A DNA stretch of 64,000 bases from Pseudoflavonifractor sp. Marseille-P3106 (GCA_900169975.1 LT827125.1:350826-414825); one strand, 5' to 3'; positions 16,200 to 25,590 are shown, numbered from the stretch's first letter. The notes: generated by a model not told the origin, from the letters alone. Program-made: numbers and translations.

Positions 16200-16235
16200 T
16201 TAGGCCCTGAGAGGCCCTACAAGGAGGTTTTTGCT

Positions 16236-16358
16236 ATGGCAAGACATTATCCCTCTGAGGGTGTGAAACCCGCCGAGAACAAGCGGGAGGCAGGCCCCAA
16301 GGAGAAGAAATCGGAAACCCCTAAGAACGACAGCAAAAAGGAGAGCGCGGGCGAGTAG
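16236..16358 (+). CDS. Very small lysine-rich protein
   Basis: 40 residues starting MARHYPSEGVKPAENKREAG and continuing as Lys/Glu-rich sequence, with AAGGAGG eight bases ahead of the ATG. A good ribosome site and coding spacing make it a credible gene in the head-connector interval. Likely disordered; function unknown. Confidence 0.5.
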   Translation: MARHYPSEGVKPAENKREAGPKEKKSETPKNDSKKESAGE

Positions 16359-16390
16359 CCCGCGCCTCCCCTGAGAACGGAGGCGACACC

Positions 16391-17044
16391 GTGGAAAATG
16401 AACCGACTGTAAAGCTGGCCTCAAACGCCATGACAACGCTCGAAGACACGATGGAGCGCCTGGGCATCCCACCGGAGGCGGCAGACACCGCCGTAAAGAA
16501 CAACATCATCCGGCTTATCAATTCGGCGTCTGCCTGGATTGAGACCATCACCGGGCGAAAGTTCGGCAAGGCCACCTACACCCACAGATATGTTGCCCCC
16601 GGTGCTCAGGAGCTTGTGCTCACTCAGTACCCTATCCGGGCGGTTGAGTACGTCCGGGACACCGAGAACGGCGTGGACATTGCCCCCGGCAGCTACGACT
16701 TCACCATGACCGGAGACGTGGGCGTACTGTACCGCGATGAGGGATGGGTATTCCGCGGCTATGTCGGCGGCCTTGCGAACGACTACATAGCCCCCCGGCG
16801 CTACCTGGAAGTAAAGTTCACCGCCGGGTACGTGCTGCCCAAGGACGCGACCGAAGATGAGCCATCCGATCTACCGGAGGACATCGTGGCGATTGTCTGG
16901 GGCATCGCGGAACAGGAGTTCTCCATCCTGCGGAACGGCGCTCAGGGCCTTGCGGCGTTCTCCATCTCCGACGTGTCGTGGACCTTTGACAAGGAACCCC
17001 GCGCCTCCTGGATGGAGACCCTGGCCCACTACATGAGGTGGTGA
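16391..17044 (+). CDS. Head-tail connector (gp6-like adaptor)
   Basis: 217 residues from GTG. Residues 20-60 contain an alpha-helical SAWIETITGRKFGKATYTHR segment and the middle has the strand pattern typical of gp6-like connectors (VLTQYPIRAVEYVRD). These adaptors sit below the portal and close the head. Position right after the capsid genes agrees. Confidence 0.7.
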   Translation: MENEPTVKLASNAMTTLEDTMERLGIPPEAADTAVKNNIIRLINSASAWIETITGRKFGKATYTHRYVAPGAQELVLTQYPIRAVEYVRDTENGVDIAPGSYDFTMTGDVGVLYRDEGWVFRGYVGGLANDYIAPRRYLEVKFTAGYVLPKDATEDEPSDLPEDIVAIVWGIAEQEFSILRNGAQGLAAFSISDVSWTFDKEPRASWMETLAHYMRW

Positions 17045-17048
17045 GCCT

Positions 17049-17690
17049 ATGCAGGTCCGCGATAACGTCCTACCGCACCTGCGGCGGGTCAAGGCCGAGC
17101 TGGAGAAACTGAACCACACCCGGATAAAAATAGGCATCCAGGGCAACGCAGACAGTGAGCTGCTGATGATTGCCCGTGTCCATGAGTACGGGGCCACCAT
17201 CACGCCCAAGGCCACCCGAAACCTCTGCATACCCATCCACAAGGACAGCTACGACAAAAGCCCCAGGGACTTCCAGGACCTCTTCTTTATCCGGTCCAGG
17301 GACGGCTACCTGTTCGGCGTCGTAGCCAAAAAGGGACGGAGGGACAAGGATAATCCGAATAACCTCAAGTTCCTGTTCTTGCTGCTGCCCTCCGTCACCA
17401 TACCGGAGCGCAGCTTCATCCGGGCGGGCTTCGACCACAACAAGAACAAGCTGGCCGAAATCGTCCAGAATGAGGTTGCCCGCATCTGGCAAGGTCAGCA
17501 GACGGCGGACGGGGCCATATCGTGGATAGGCGGGCAGGCCGTGGGCCTTATCCAGCAGTTTATGAGCGACGCGAGCAACTTTGAGCCGAAAGGAAAAATC
17601 CAGAGGGAGCGCTATCCGTCCTATGCGGACAGCCCTCTCATGGTGACCGGACGGCTCCGAAATTCGATCACGTGGGAGGTTGAGGAATAA
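17049..17690 (+). CDS. Neck/tail-completion protein (gp10/virion-morphogenesis type)
   Basis: 213 residues. It contains ARVHEYGATITPKATRNLCI and LLPSVTIPERSFIRAGFD, the HEYG and P-x-RSF signatures of HK97 gp10-like and Mu gpG-like neck proteins, then DSPLMVTGRLRNSITWEV at the end, also typical of the group. Stop and next start overlap as TAATG. Confidence 0.65.
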   Translation: MQVRDNVLPHLRRVKAELEKLNHTRIKIGIQGNADSELLMIARVHEYGATITPKATRNLCIPIHKDSYDKSPRDFQDLFFIRSRDGYLFGVVAKKGRRDKDNPNNLKFLFLLLPSVTIPERSFIRAGFDHNKNKLAEIVQNEVARIWQGQQTADGAISWIGGQAVGLIQQFMSDASNFEPKGKIQRERYPSYADSPLMVTGRLRNSITWEVEE

Positions 17691-18079
17691 TGGGCGTCCC
17701 GTTCAAAATGGCGCAGCCCATGATACCGGGCGGCCTGCTGCATACCATGTACGAGGTCCAGGCGGGAGGCCACTACGACCAGGACAAGGGCGGCCAGTGG
17801 GTAGCCGGTGAGCCTGTGCGCGTCCCCTTTGAGGGCGCGGTCCTCCCTGTGAGCGACAAGGACCTACGGCGTGAAATCACCGGCACCGTGTCCGATCTGA
17901 GCGAGAAAATCTATACCAACGGCCATGCGCTCCAGGTGGGAGCACAGGTCTATGACCCTGACAGCGGAAACACCTACACCGTGACCCAGGAGTTGGGCCA
18001 CAACAGCATCCACCCGATGAAGCGGTATCTGGTAGAGGCCAGAACCGGCGCGGCGCCGAAAGGGGGCGGTGGGGCGTGA
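17690..18079 (+). CDS. Head-closure/stopper-like protein
   Basis: 129 residues, beta-rich with DPDSGNTYTVTQELGHNSIH and a glycine-rich tail. The place between the gp10-like and neck terminator genes is that of head-closure proteins. Family assignment is by position more than sequence. Confidence 0.5.
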   Translation: MGVPFKMAQPMIPGGLLHTMYEVQAGGHYDQDKGGQWVAGEPVRVPFEGAVLPVSDKDLRREITGTVSDLSEKIYTNGHALQVGAQVYDPDSGNTYTVTQELGHNSIHPMKRYLVEARTGAAPKGGGGA

Positions 18080-18618
18080 GTTTCGTCACGAAGCGGAATG
18101 CCCTCATATCCGCGCTTCATAAGACCGTGGGCGTCCCGGTCCTGCTGGCCTCCCAGGTCCAGCCGGAGGCAGAACCCCCGTTCATCGTCTACTCAGTGAC
18201 CGCAGACTACATCCCGGACGGCGGCCTGGGCAACTACTCGCTGGGTGAGGGTGCGACGCAAGACGATCTGGTGGAGGTCCGGGAAGAGCAGCCCACCGCC
18301 ACCCTGTCATTTACTGCTTGCAGCGTGAACCGCTGCTACGACGATAAAGGCTCCCAGGTGCAAGTCCTGGGTGCAGATGAGGCCCTGGAGCTGGCAACGC
18401 TGGCCCAGGGCTTTTTCCTGCATACCGGGAGAGACGCCATAGCGGGGGCCGGTTTCGTCGTTGTTGATGTCACCAACGCCACCAGCCGGGACGCCCTGGA
18501 GCTTGACGAAATGGGCCGCCGGTTCGGTTTCGATGTCCGGCTCCGGTACACCCGGACCGACGCGGCGGCCATCAGCAAACTTGAGAAACCCACAATCAAA
18601 GGAAACGTAAAGGAGTGA
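18076..18618 (+). CDS. Phage neck terminator protein (LIC_12616-like)
   Basis: 180 residues, GTG start overlapping the previous stop. PFIVYSVTADYIPDGG near residue 34, followed by QPTATLSFTACS and RRFGFDVRLRYTRTD, resembles the LIC_12616-type neck proteins found just upstream of DUF3383 sheath genes. They terminate tail assembly at the neck. Confidence 0.65.
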   Translation: MSFVTKRNALISALHKTVGVPVLLASQVQPEAEPPFIVYSVTADYIPDGGLGNYSLGEGATQDDLVEVREEQPTATLSFTACSVNRCYDDKGSQVQVLGADEALELATLAQGFFLHTGRDAIAGAGFVVVDVTNATSRDALELDEMGRRFGFDVRLRYTRTDAAAISKLEKPTIKGNVKE

Positions 18619-18623
18619 TTTTA

Positions 18624-19700
18624 ATGCCGAAAGACGTTGTTGTGGTCGTGAATATCGACGCCAAGCCCAGCGGAACGGAGAACCTGGACATTCTGCTGCT
18701 GTCCACCGAGGGCGCTAAGGACGTGGCCGTCTACCGCGATCTGGACGTCATCAAGGAGGCGTTCACCGGGAAAAAGGTCGCTGCTATGGCCGAAGCCCTG
18801 TTTGAGCAGGGCAAGACCACCCTTGCGGAGACCCTTATCCGCAAAGTGAAAATCGCCGGTATCGCTGCCCCCTCCGGGAGCGGTGAGACCGAAAAGGCAT
18901 CTGCTCTGGTGCAGGCCGTGGAGACCCTGCGGGAGACCGATGATGATTGGTATATCCTGCTGACCGACCAGGACGGCGATGAGGCCGTGAAAGCCCTCTG
19001 CGCCTGGGCCGAGGCCACCGAGCCTACCGAAGCAGAGCTGGGCGCGGGCGAGGAAGACCACCGCAAGCTCTACTTCGGGCGCACTCAGAACAAGAGCCTT
19101 GCCGTCACCAACCGCCGGTCCATCGTCATCTACGGGGACCAGGATGAGGAATACCCCGACGCCGCCTATGTGGGCAACGTGGGGCCGTTCTACCCTGAGA
19201 GCGTAACGTGGAAGTTCAAGCGGCCCCAGGGCCTCACCGTCCCGGACCTCACCAACGCTGAGCGCGACGCTCTGGAAGAGGCCAACGTGAACTTCCTGAC
19301 CGTCGAGTACAAGCGGGAGTATGTGAAGAACGGCGTGTGCGCCGACGGCGAATTTATCGACGTCCAGATGGGCGCTGACTACATCGCCAAGAACATGAGG
19401 GAAAACCTCTACGACATCTTCCTGGAGAACCCCACCATTGGCTACACCGACGCAGGCTTTGCCCTGGTCGCTGCCGGCGTGTTCTCCGCTCTGAACCGCG
19501 CTACCGACCTGGGCATTATCGCCCTGGACCCGGAGAGCGAGCAGGGCGTCTTTACCGTTGTAGTCCCCAAGCGGTCCCAGGCCACCGACGAAGAGGCCCG
19601 CGCCCGGCAAATGCCGGACATCACCTGGGAGGCGCAGCTTGAGGGCGCGGTCCACACCGTCAAAGTCAAGGGCGTACTGCGGGCCACCCTGAGCGCGTGA
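18624..19700 (+). CDS. Tail sheath protein (DUF3383-like)
   Basis: 358 residues from the ATG at 18624, preceded by AAAGGAG at 8-base spacing; an in-frame GTG at 18615 is less likely. VVVVNIDAKPSGTENLDILL near the start and the C-terminal DITWEAQLEGAVHTVKVKGV section match contractile sheath proteins of the DUF3383 group. The sheath contracts to drive the tube through the envelope and makes this phage a myovirus type. Confidence 0.78.
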   Translation: MPKDVVVVVNIDAKPSGTENLDILLLSTEGAKDVAVYRDLDVIKEAFTGKKVAAMAEALFEQGKTTLAETLIRKVKIAGIAAPSGSGETEKASALVQAVETLRETDDDWYILLTDQDGDEAVKALCAWAEATEPTEAELGAGEEDHRKLYFGRTQNKSLAVTNRRSIVIYGDQDEEYPDAAYVGNVGPFYPESVTWKFKRPQGLTVPDLTNAERDALEEANVNFLTVEYKREYVKNGVCADGEFIDVQMGADYIAKNMRENLYDIFLENPTIGYTDAGFALVAAGVFSALNRATDLGIIALDPESEQGVFTVVVPKRSQATDEEARARQMPDITWEAQLEGAVHTVKVKGVLRATLSA

Positions 19701-19719
19701 GAAAGGAGCGTAATTCATC

Positions 19720-20133
19720 ATGGCTAAAGGCATCGAAGTTGCGAGCTATGACCCTAAAAAGGTCAACGTCATTGTCGGGGGCCGCACCATCACCGGCTTT
19801 GCTGCTGATGGTGTCGTGTCCGTCACCAAGAACGAGGACAGCATCACCCCCGCCGTAGGCGCAAAGGGCGACGTGACCTACTCCGAGAACGCCAACGAGA
19901 GCGGCACCATCGCTATTACCCTCATGTCCACGTCTTCCAGCCTGTCCTATCTTCGGGAGCTGGAGGCGAAGCGTCGGGCCGTCAACGTGACGATCTCCGA
20001 CGTGAACGACGCGGACGCGTTCACCCTCAGCGCGGACAACTGCCGGGTAATGAAAATGCCCGACCTCACCCGCAATAAGGAGCAGAGCACGATCACCGTC
20101 AACATCTATGCACCGTCGGTAGTCCCCCGCTAA
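19720..20133 (+). CDS. Tail tube protein (DUF3277 / KPP10 ORF10-like)
   Basis: 137 residues. VNVIVGGRTITGFAADGVVS and a DGxVSVTKNEDSITPAVGAKG stretch are typical of the DUF3277 structural proteins that form the inner tube beside DUF3383 sheaths. Beta-rich with a hexamer-type tube fold expected. Follows the sheath gene directly. Confidence 0.78.
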   Translation: MAKGIEVASYDPKKVNVIVGGRTITGFAADGVVSVTKNEDSITPAVGAKGDVTYSENANESGTIAITLMSTSSSLSYLRELEAKRRAVNVTISDVNDADAFTLSADNCRVMKMPDLTRNKEQSTITVNIYAPSVVPR

Positions 20134-20145
20134 GGGGGGCTACCC

Positions 20146-20481
20146 ATGAAAGGCTATCCCAACTGGCCGAACAAACCAAAATCACTATCTGAAAGGGGCT
20201 ACCGAAAATTTATGGCTAAGCAGAAGAAAGTCACCGTCAACGGCGAGGAATACACCCTCCAGTCCGTCTCTCCCACCTGGTACTTCGGCGTCAATGACGA
20301 TTGCGGCATGACCGGCGGCGGACGCCGGGACACCACCAAGTACATTGACACCATGCTCAAGAACGTGGTCATTTCTCCCGCCGAGGTCAAGGCCGACGGC
20401 ATCAGCTACTTCGATGAAAAGGATGACATCAAGACCCCGGAGAAGCTGATTAAGGCCATCGAAACCTTTCTGCGAGAGTGA
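20146..20481 (+). CDS. Tail assembly chaperone, upstream frame
   Basis: 111 residues from ATG 20146 (GGGGGG upstream); an internal ATG at 20212 (MAKQKKVTV) is also possible. The position between tube and tape measure is that of the G protein of the G/GT chaperone pair. It ends CGA GAG TGA, and the GAGAG just ahead of the stop lets the last tRNA re-pair two bases back, entering the downstream frame. The pair would bind the tape measure during assembly. Confidence 0.65.
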   Translation: MKGYPNWPNKPKSLSERGYRKFMAKQKKVTVNGEEYTLQSVSPTWYFGVNDDCGMTGGGRRDTTKYIDTMLKNVVISPAEVKADGISYFDEKDDIKTPEKLIKAIETFLRE

Positions 20482-20662
20482 GCTTAACGTAGACCGCGCA
20501 ATCAGAAAGGCCAAGCGAAACCGGAATATGTGGGTCCTCATCTTCACCGGCGGCGGCCTGTGCTATGCCGACTTCAAGGGCATGGACCTGGCTGAGTACC
20601 AGGAGGCGGTGCAGGCCCGCATACTCTACAACGAAGACTGGAGCAAGCAGCGGGGCGAGTGA
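20480..20662 (+). CDS. Tail assembly chaperone, frameshift extension (T frame)
   Basis: About 60 codons open from the stop of the preceding gene to TGA at 20660-20662, in the frame reached by a -2 (or +1) shift. It reads ELNVDRAIRKAKRNRNMWVL onward and has no ribosome site or early start of its own; the first ATG is at codon 17. The arrangement is that of phage Mu-type chaperones, where -2 slippage is known. Expression as a fusion is inferred. Confidence 0.6.
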   Translation, partial: ELNVDRAIRKAKRNRNMWVLIFTGGGLCYADFKGMDLAEYQEAVQARILYNEDWSKQRGE

Positions 20663-20701
20663 CCCCGCTGCTTTACTTTTTGCAGAAAGGGGGTGGAGCC
20701 A

Positions 20702-23194
20702 ATGGCAGACAACCGGGAGCTTACCTTTGGCATGGACTTTGGCCTGGATGACGCGATAAACCGCCTGGGCGAGACGATAGACCGCCTGGAGCAGATCGTG
20801 GACCGCGCCCAGGACGTTGAGGACGCCGCTCAGGATATGGGCGCTCGCGTCCGCGCCGGTACTGACGCGATCAGAGACGGAGCCAGAGATGCAGGCGACG
20901 CCCTGGATGACCTGGAGGATGACGCCGACGATGTAGGCACCAGCTTCCGGGATATTGGCAGAGAGGCGGACAGCTTCGGTGCTGCCGTAGGAAAATCTAT
21001 GGGCGCTGCGGCCAAAGAGACCAATAGCGTTTCCAAGACCATCAAGGCCGGATTTGACGGGGCCATAGGCTACTCCCAAAAGAAGTTTTCCGACTTCACC
21101 GGCAAGGTGAAGACCGGAGTAAAGGGCATCGGGACCGCGTTCACGCACCCGATAAACACCATCCGGGGGAAGTTCTTGAGCGCGGTGGAGGCCGCTGCCG
21201 ACAGGATTAACAATGTGGGCGATGAGGCCGACGATGCGCGAAAAGACCTGGACGATATGGGGGATGAGGGCGACAAGGCCGGAGGCGAAATCAAAGAGGC
21301 CATCAAGGGCGCCCTCGCCGCCTTTATCGGCTTTGAGGCAATCCAGGCCGGTATTGATATGCTCAAGGAGCTGGGCGCGGCGGCCATCGAAGCAGCCGGG
21401 TCCGCTGAGAATGTGGGCCGGAAGTTTGAGGCCAACTTCTCAGGCACCGACGCCGGGGAGTGGGCAGAGAACTACGCCGACGCCATCCACCGGAGCAGCG
21501 ATGAGGTCAAGTCTTTCATGGTGTCCAATAAGGCCCTATACGGGGAAATGGGCATCACCGGGGACGCGGCCGCAGAGCTGTCCAAGGCCACCACGTCCCT
21601 TGCCTATGACTTCGGCAACGCCTTTGCCATGGATGACACCGAGGCCCTGGGCGTGGTCCAGGACTACATCAGCGGGAACAATGCGGCACTCGAAGAGTAC
21701 GGCATCCACATTGATGAAGTGGCCCTGAAAAATACCGCGCTCTCAATGGGCCTGGGAGACCAGATAGACGAAATGGACGATGCTACTCTGGCCCAGGTCC
21801 GCATGAATGCCCTGCTGGGGCAGACCGAGAAAATCCAGCAATCGGCGGCCAACAGCACCGGCGGCCTGGTGAACAGCACCAAAGACCTCAAGGGCATCTG
21901 GAGCGAGTTCATGGCCGACGCTGGCAGCCGGTTTACGCCGGTCATCGAAAGCCTGTTCAGCACCATCCTGGATAGCTGGCCGACCATAGAGCCGATGCTC
22001 ATGCAGTTCGTGGATATGCTGAGCAACGGGCTTGCCCAGGCTATGCCGGTCATCACGGAGCTGGGCATGACCCTGTTGCCCGTCCTAACGGACGTGCTGG
22101 GGACCGTGCTCGAGGCCGGCCTCCCACTCTTGCAAGTGTTCGGAGACCTGGCGCAGACCATCCTACCGCCTGTGGCGGACATCATAGGCATGATAGCCGA
22201 GACCGTCATGCCGCCCCTGGTGGACATCCTGAACACCCTAAATACCTCCATCATTCAGCCCCTTGTGCCGGTCATTCAAAAGCTGGCCGAGGCGCTGCTA
22301 CCGCCCATTGCGCAACTGCTGGGCCTGATCTCCCCCATCCTGGAGGCCGTAAGCCCTGTGCTTGAGGTCATCGGAGATGTCCTGGGCGTCATCGCTGAGG
22401 TCCTGGGCAAAGTGGTAGGCTGGCTGGCCGACGGCGTGGGCAAGGTCGTAGGCTTCTTCTCTAACCTGTTCGGCGGAGCCAAGGACAGCGAAGAGGCGGT
22501 AAACGACCTGAGCGGGTCCATCAATGGCCTTGATGACGCCGCGAGCAAGGAGACTTCCCTTGTGGTCGATACGTCGCAGTACAAGGAGGAAGTCACCGGA
22601 GCAGCGGAGACCACCACCGAGGCCGTCACCGAAAGCTCCAACCAGGCCGCCGAGATAACCGACGTAAATTTCATGGCTATGGGCGCGTCCGCTACGGCGG
22701 CCTATGGGACCATGCAGACCGACGCGGAGACGGCCTGGAGCGCCATGCAGACCGCAGCCACCACAGGCACGGACGCCATCGTCGCACAGTTTTCCCGTAT
22801 CACGGCGGCGGCCCGTGAAGCGAGCAACGCCTCCAATGTCCAGATAGGAGCGAGCATCCCGCACAACGCCGGAGGCACGGATAACTTTGAGGGCGGTCCC
22901 ACGTGGATGAACGAAGAGGGCGGCGAGCTTGCCATCCTCCCCGGCGGCTCTGCCATCATTCCGGCGGACCAGACTGACCGCCTGATGAAATCCTACACCA
23001 ACAACACGACCAACAACCGAAGCAGCCGGAGCGTCAGCTTTGCCCCCAGCGTCCAAATCACGATTGCGGGTAATGCCGACAGCTCCACCGTTGCCAACCT
23101 GAAAGAGCAGCTTCGCGCCCTGTTCGATGAGCTTTACCAAGAGGCCCAGGCCCAGGACTACACGGACCGCGCTATGCAGGCTGGCTTTGCATAA
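20702..23194 (+). CDS. Tape measure protein
   Basis: 830 residues from ATG 20702, ten bases after AAAGGGGG. The N-terminal 250 residues are helical with repeated heptads (GETIDRLEQIVDRAQDVEDA); the central part (about 430-590) has long hydrophobic stretches rich in Val, Leu, Ile and Pro. The C-terminus has a beta-type HNAGGTDNFEGGPTWMNEEG section common to tape measures. It sets tail length and is ejected with DNA. Confidence 0.88.
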   Translation: MADNRELTFGMDFGLDDAINRLGETIDRLEQIVDRAQDVEDAAQDMGARVRAGTDAIRDGARDAGDALDDLEDDADDVGTSFRDIGREADSFGAAVGKSMGAAAKETNSVSKTIKAGFDGAIGYSQKKFSDFTGKVKTGVKGIGTAFTHPINTIRGKFLSAVEAAADRINNVGDEADDARKDLDDMGDEGDKAGGEIKEAIKGALAAFIGFEAIQAGIDMLKELGAAAIEAAGSAENVGRKFEANFSGTDAGEWAENYADAIHRSSDEVKSFMVSNKALYGEMGITGDAAAELSKATTSLAYDFGNAFAMDDTEALGVVQDYISGNNAALEEYGIHIDEVALKNTALSMGLGDQIDEMDDATLAQVRMNALLGQTEKIQQSAANSTGGLVNSTKDLKGIWSEFMADAGSRFTPVIESLFSTILDSWPTIEPMLMQFVDMLSNGLAQAMPVITELGMTLLPVLTDVLGTVLEAGLPLLQVFGDLAQTILPPVADIIGMIAETVMPPLVDILNTLNTSIIQPLVPVIQKLAEALLPPIAQLLGLISPILEAVSPVLEVIGDVLGVIAEVLGKVVGWLADGVGKVVGFFSNLFGGAKDSEEAVNDLSGSINGLDDAASKETSLVVDTSQYKEEVTGAAETTTEAVTESSNQAAEITDVNFMAMGASATAAYGTMQTDAETAWSAMQTAATTGTDAIVAQFSRITAAAREASNASNVQIGASIPHNAGGTDNFEGGPTWMNEEGGELAILPGGSAIIPADQTDRLMKSYTNNTTNNRSSRSVSFAPSVQITIAGNADSSTVANLKEQLRALFDELYQEAQAQDYTDRAMQAGFA

Positions 23195-23206
23195 GGGGGT
23201 GCTACT

Positions 23207-23833
23207 ATCTACACACTTGAGGGAAGAAAATGCGGAGTGGTCCGCTTCGAGCCTCTGACTACCGGCGTAGTGACCTCCGAGAGCGTGAGCCGGAGCAGCA
23301 CGATCACCGATAACCCGGTTGAGGGCGGCTCCAATATCCAAGACCATGTTTTTACTCAGCCGTTGAGCTTCCAGATCAGCGGGACGGCCATCAATGGCGC
23401 GGACACCATCGCCGCCCTGCAAAAGATGTGGAAGAGCGGCGACATCATCACCTACACCGGGAGGAACCGCATCAGCAACCTTGTCATCCAGCAGCTCCAG
23501 AGCACCCACGACGCCAAGAACCGTGGGGGCTTCACGTTTACGGCCACCCTAAAGCAAGTCACCCTGGGTAGCTCCGTGGACAGTGGAACGGCCTCTACTA
23601 TGGCCGGTATGGACGCTGCGGCCTCCGCGTCACAGCCCAAGGCAACCACCAAGGCGGCGCAGAAGTCTTCCTCCCAAACCTCCAGCACTAAGGCGGACGG
23701 CCTGAAAACCACCGTCTCCACCACGATTTCATCCAGCGCCTATATGTCCTATGTAAACAGCTTCAACAGCAAGCCGAAGAGTAGCGCGGGGCCAACGTCC
23801 CGCGCTACTCCCAGCAACACCGGGAGGAGGTAA
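23207..23833 (+). CDS. Dit-like baseplate/tail protein, probable ATC start
   Basis: About 208 residues if started at ATC 23207, seven bases after AAGGGGG. The next in-frame GTG (23237) lacks a ribosome site and would remove the conserved-looking YTLEGRKCGVVRFEPL start. Residues 30-110 (NPVEGGSNIQDHVFTQPLSF and the GDIITYTGR section) match the Dit-like tail protein family; the C-terminus is Ser/Thr/Lys-rich. Follows the tape measure by 12 bases. Confidence 0.7.
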   Translation: MYTLEGRKCGVVRFEPLTTGVVTSESVSRSSTITDNPVEGGSNIQDHVFTQPLSFQISGTAINGADTIAALQKMWKSGDIITYTGRNRISNLVIQQLQSTHDAKNRGGFTFTATLKQVTLGSSVDSGTASTMAGMDAAASASQPKATTKAAQKSSSQTSSTKADGLKTTVSTTISSSAYMSYVNSFNSKPKSSAGPTSRATPSNTGRR

Positions 23834-23839
23834 CGGACC

Positions 23840-24196
23840 ATGCAGCTTATTGACCTTGGGCAAGAGGTTGAGTATATCGACATCGACGTGAGCAAGGTCC
23901 CCTACACCTTTTCCGTGAAACTCAGCGACAAGACCTATTCCTTTACCATCCGGTACAACGACACCGGCGGTTTCTTTACCCTGGACCTGTCTGTGACGGC
24001 CACCGGCGAAGTGCTTGCCTACGGAGACCCCATCCGCTACGGGCGGCCACTGTTCGGCCCCATTGAGGATGAGCGCTTTCCTTTGCCGGTCATCATTCCC
24101 TTGTGCCTCACGGGGGACGATGTGGACGCCGTGACGTGGGAGAACCTGGGGGAAGAGGTCAAGCTCTATCTCTTCGACAGGGAGGGAACGGAATGA
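23840..24196 (+). CDS. Baseplate plug protein
   Basis: 118 residues, beta-rich: YTFSVKLSDKTYSFTIRYND and a later PLFGPIEDERFPLPVIIPL resemble the phage baseplate plug family. It lies between the Dit-like and hub genes. The stop overlaps the next start (ATGA). Confidence 0.65.
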   Translation: MQLIDLGQEVEYIDIDVSKVPYTFSVKLSDKTYSFTIRYNDTGGFFTLDLSVTATGEVLAYGDPIRYGRPLFGPIEDERFPLPVIIPLCLTGDDVDAVTWENLGEEVKLYLFDREGTE

Positions 24197-25038
24197 GCTT
24201 CTGGATGAGAGAGGCCAGTCTCCAGATTGGGAGCAAGAAGTACAGTATGGACAATCTGTACTTTGAGTTTGAGGTCCCCTTTGAGGACAGCGACACCATC
24301 CAGACGGCCAAATTCAAAGCCTACAACCTGTCTGAGAGCACCCGAAAGGGTATCAAGCGCGGGGACGTTATCATCCTCAACGCAGGCTACGAGGGCGACG
24401 TGGGGGCTATCTTCGTCGGCCAAGTGAGCGCTTGCAGCCACAAGCACCAAAATACCGAGTGGATCACCGAAATCTCAGCAACCGCCGCTATGGACCAATG
24501 GCTCAACTCCAAGGTCTCCAAGACCTATGCCAAGGGCAGCACGGCGAAAGAGATTGTCTCCGATCTGCTCAATATCTTTGGGGTTGAAATCGGGGATTTT
24601 TCCCTCGCCACGAACAAGGTCTATGACCGGGGGCTGGTGTGCAACGGCAAGGTAAAGGACGAACTCAAGCGCATTGTGGTGAACGACTGCAAGAGCCGGT
24701 TCCTTATACGCAACGGGAGCGTCTTCATCAATGACCCGACTAAGGGCATCGCAAATGGCCTTGTCCTTACCCCTCAGAGCGGCTTGCTGCTGTCCGGGAA
24801 TGAGGTTGAGGAAACCGTCATAGCCGTGGGCAGCGACAGCCAGAAAAGCAGCGCCACCAAGAGCGGAGAGGGCAACTATGTGACCCGTGAGTGCCTGCTC
24901 AATTACCACATCGGACCGGCTGAGCAAGTTGTCATCCAGTCTCATAGCCTCAACGGGCGCTTCATCGTTGCCAAGGGGAAGCACACCGGCACACCGAAAG
25001 GCAACTGGAAAACCACCATCGAAATGAAACCGGCGTAA
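24193..25038 (+). CDS. Tail hub / late control protein (gpD-like)
   Basis: 281 residues from ATG 24193, overlapping the previous stop. It starts with a beta-rich LYFEFEVPFEDSDTIQTAKF domain and continues with TAKEIVSDLLNIFGVEIGDF and RFLIRNGSVFIND segments seen in gpD/late-control hub proteins. This forms the baseplate hub that holds the spike. Confidence 0.7.
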   Translation: MSFWMREASLQIGSKKYSMDNLYFEFEVPFEDSDTIQTAKFKAYNLSESTRKGIKRGDVIILNAGYEGDVGAIFVGQVSACSHKHQNTEWITEISATAAMDQWLNSKVSKTYAKGSTAKEIVSDLLNIFGVEIGDFSLATNKVYDRGLVCNGKVKDELKRIVVNDCKSRFLIRNGSVFINDPTKGIANGLVLTPQSGLLLSGNEVEETVIAVGSDSQKSSATKSGEGNYVTRECLLNYHIGPAEQVVIQSHSLNGRFIVAKGKHTGTPKGNWKTTIEMKPA

Positions 25039-25053
25039 AGGAGGGACCTTACC

Positions 25054-25590
25054 ATGCCGAGACAAAACCGAAAGCAAGCCTATGAGGACGCCAAGAAACA
25101 GGCGGACGCGGCGGGCCTTTGCGTTGCGGACGTTGTAAAGGTCCTTGCCTTTGACGAGGCGGCCTTGACCGTCGATGTTCAGCCGATCACCCGTTATCCC
25201 GACGAAGACACATTCCAGACCAAGCCGCCGGTCCTGGCCGTCCCCGTGGCTACCATCTACGGGGGCGGCTTTGTCATCCGTCCTGTCTACAAGGCCGGGG
25301 ACATCGGCGTGGTGGTCTACCTGGACCGGGACAGTGACGCCGTTATCGCTGGAGGTGCGGAGGCAGACCCCAACACCGAGCGCCTGCACAGCGGGGATGA
25401 TGCTGTCTTTGTGGGCGGCATCCGCACCGGCGGCAACTCCATATCCGGCCTCCCCGCCGGGTCCCTGAGCCTGGGGACATCCGACGGCGGCGTGTACCTG
25501 TCCATCTCGCCAAGCGGCATCGACATCAAGGGGAATGTGACCATCACCGGGGACCTGACCGTTACTGGCGGCGTGGTCAACCTGAACTGA
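25054..25590 (+). CDS. Baseplate spike protein (Gp138/gpV-like)
   Basis: 178 residues. VADVVKVLAFDEAALTVDVQ begins an OB-fold-like domain, followed by GDIGVVVYLDRDSDAVI, and the C-terminus has a GNVTITGDLTVTGGVVN beta-helix repeat. This is the layout of Gp138-N membrane-puncturing spikes, here capped by the PAAR protein encoded next. Confidence 0.75.
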   Translation: MPRQNRKQAYEDAKKQADAAGLCVADVVKVLAFDEAALTVDVQPITRYPDEDTFQTKPPVLAVPVATIYGGGFVIRPVYKAGDIGVVVYLDRDSDAVIAGGAEADPNTERLHSGDDAVFVGGIRTGGNSISGLPAGSLSLGTSDGGVYLSISPSGIDIKGNVTITGDLTVTGGVVNLN

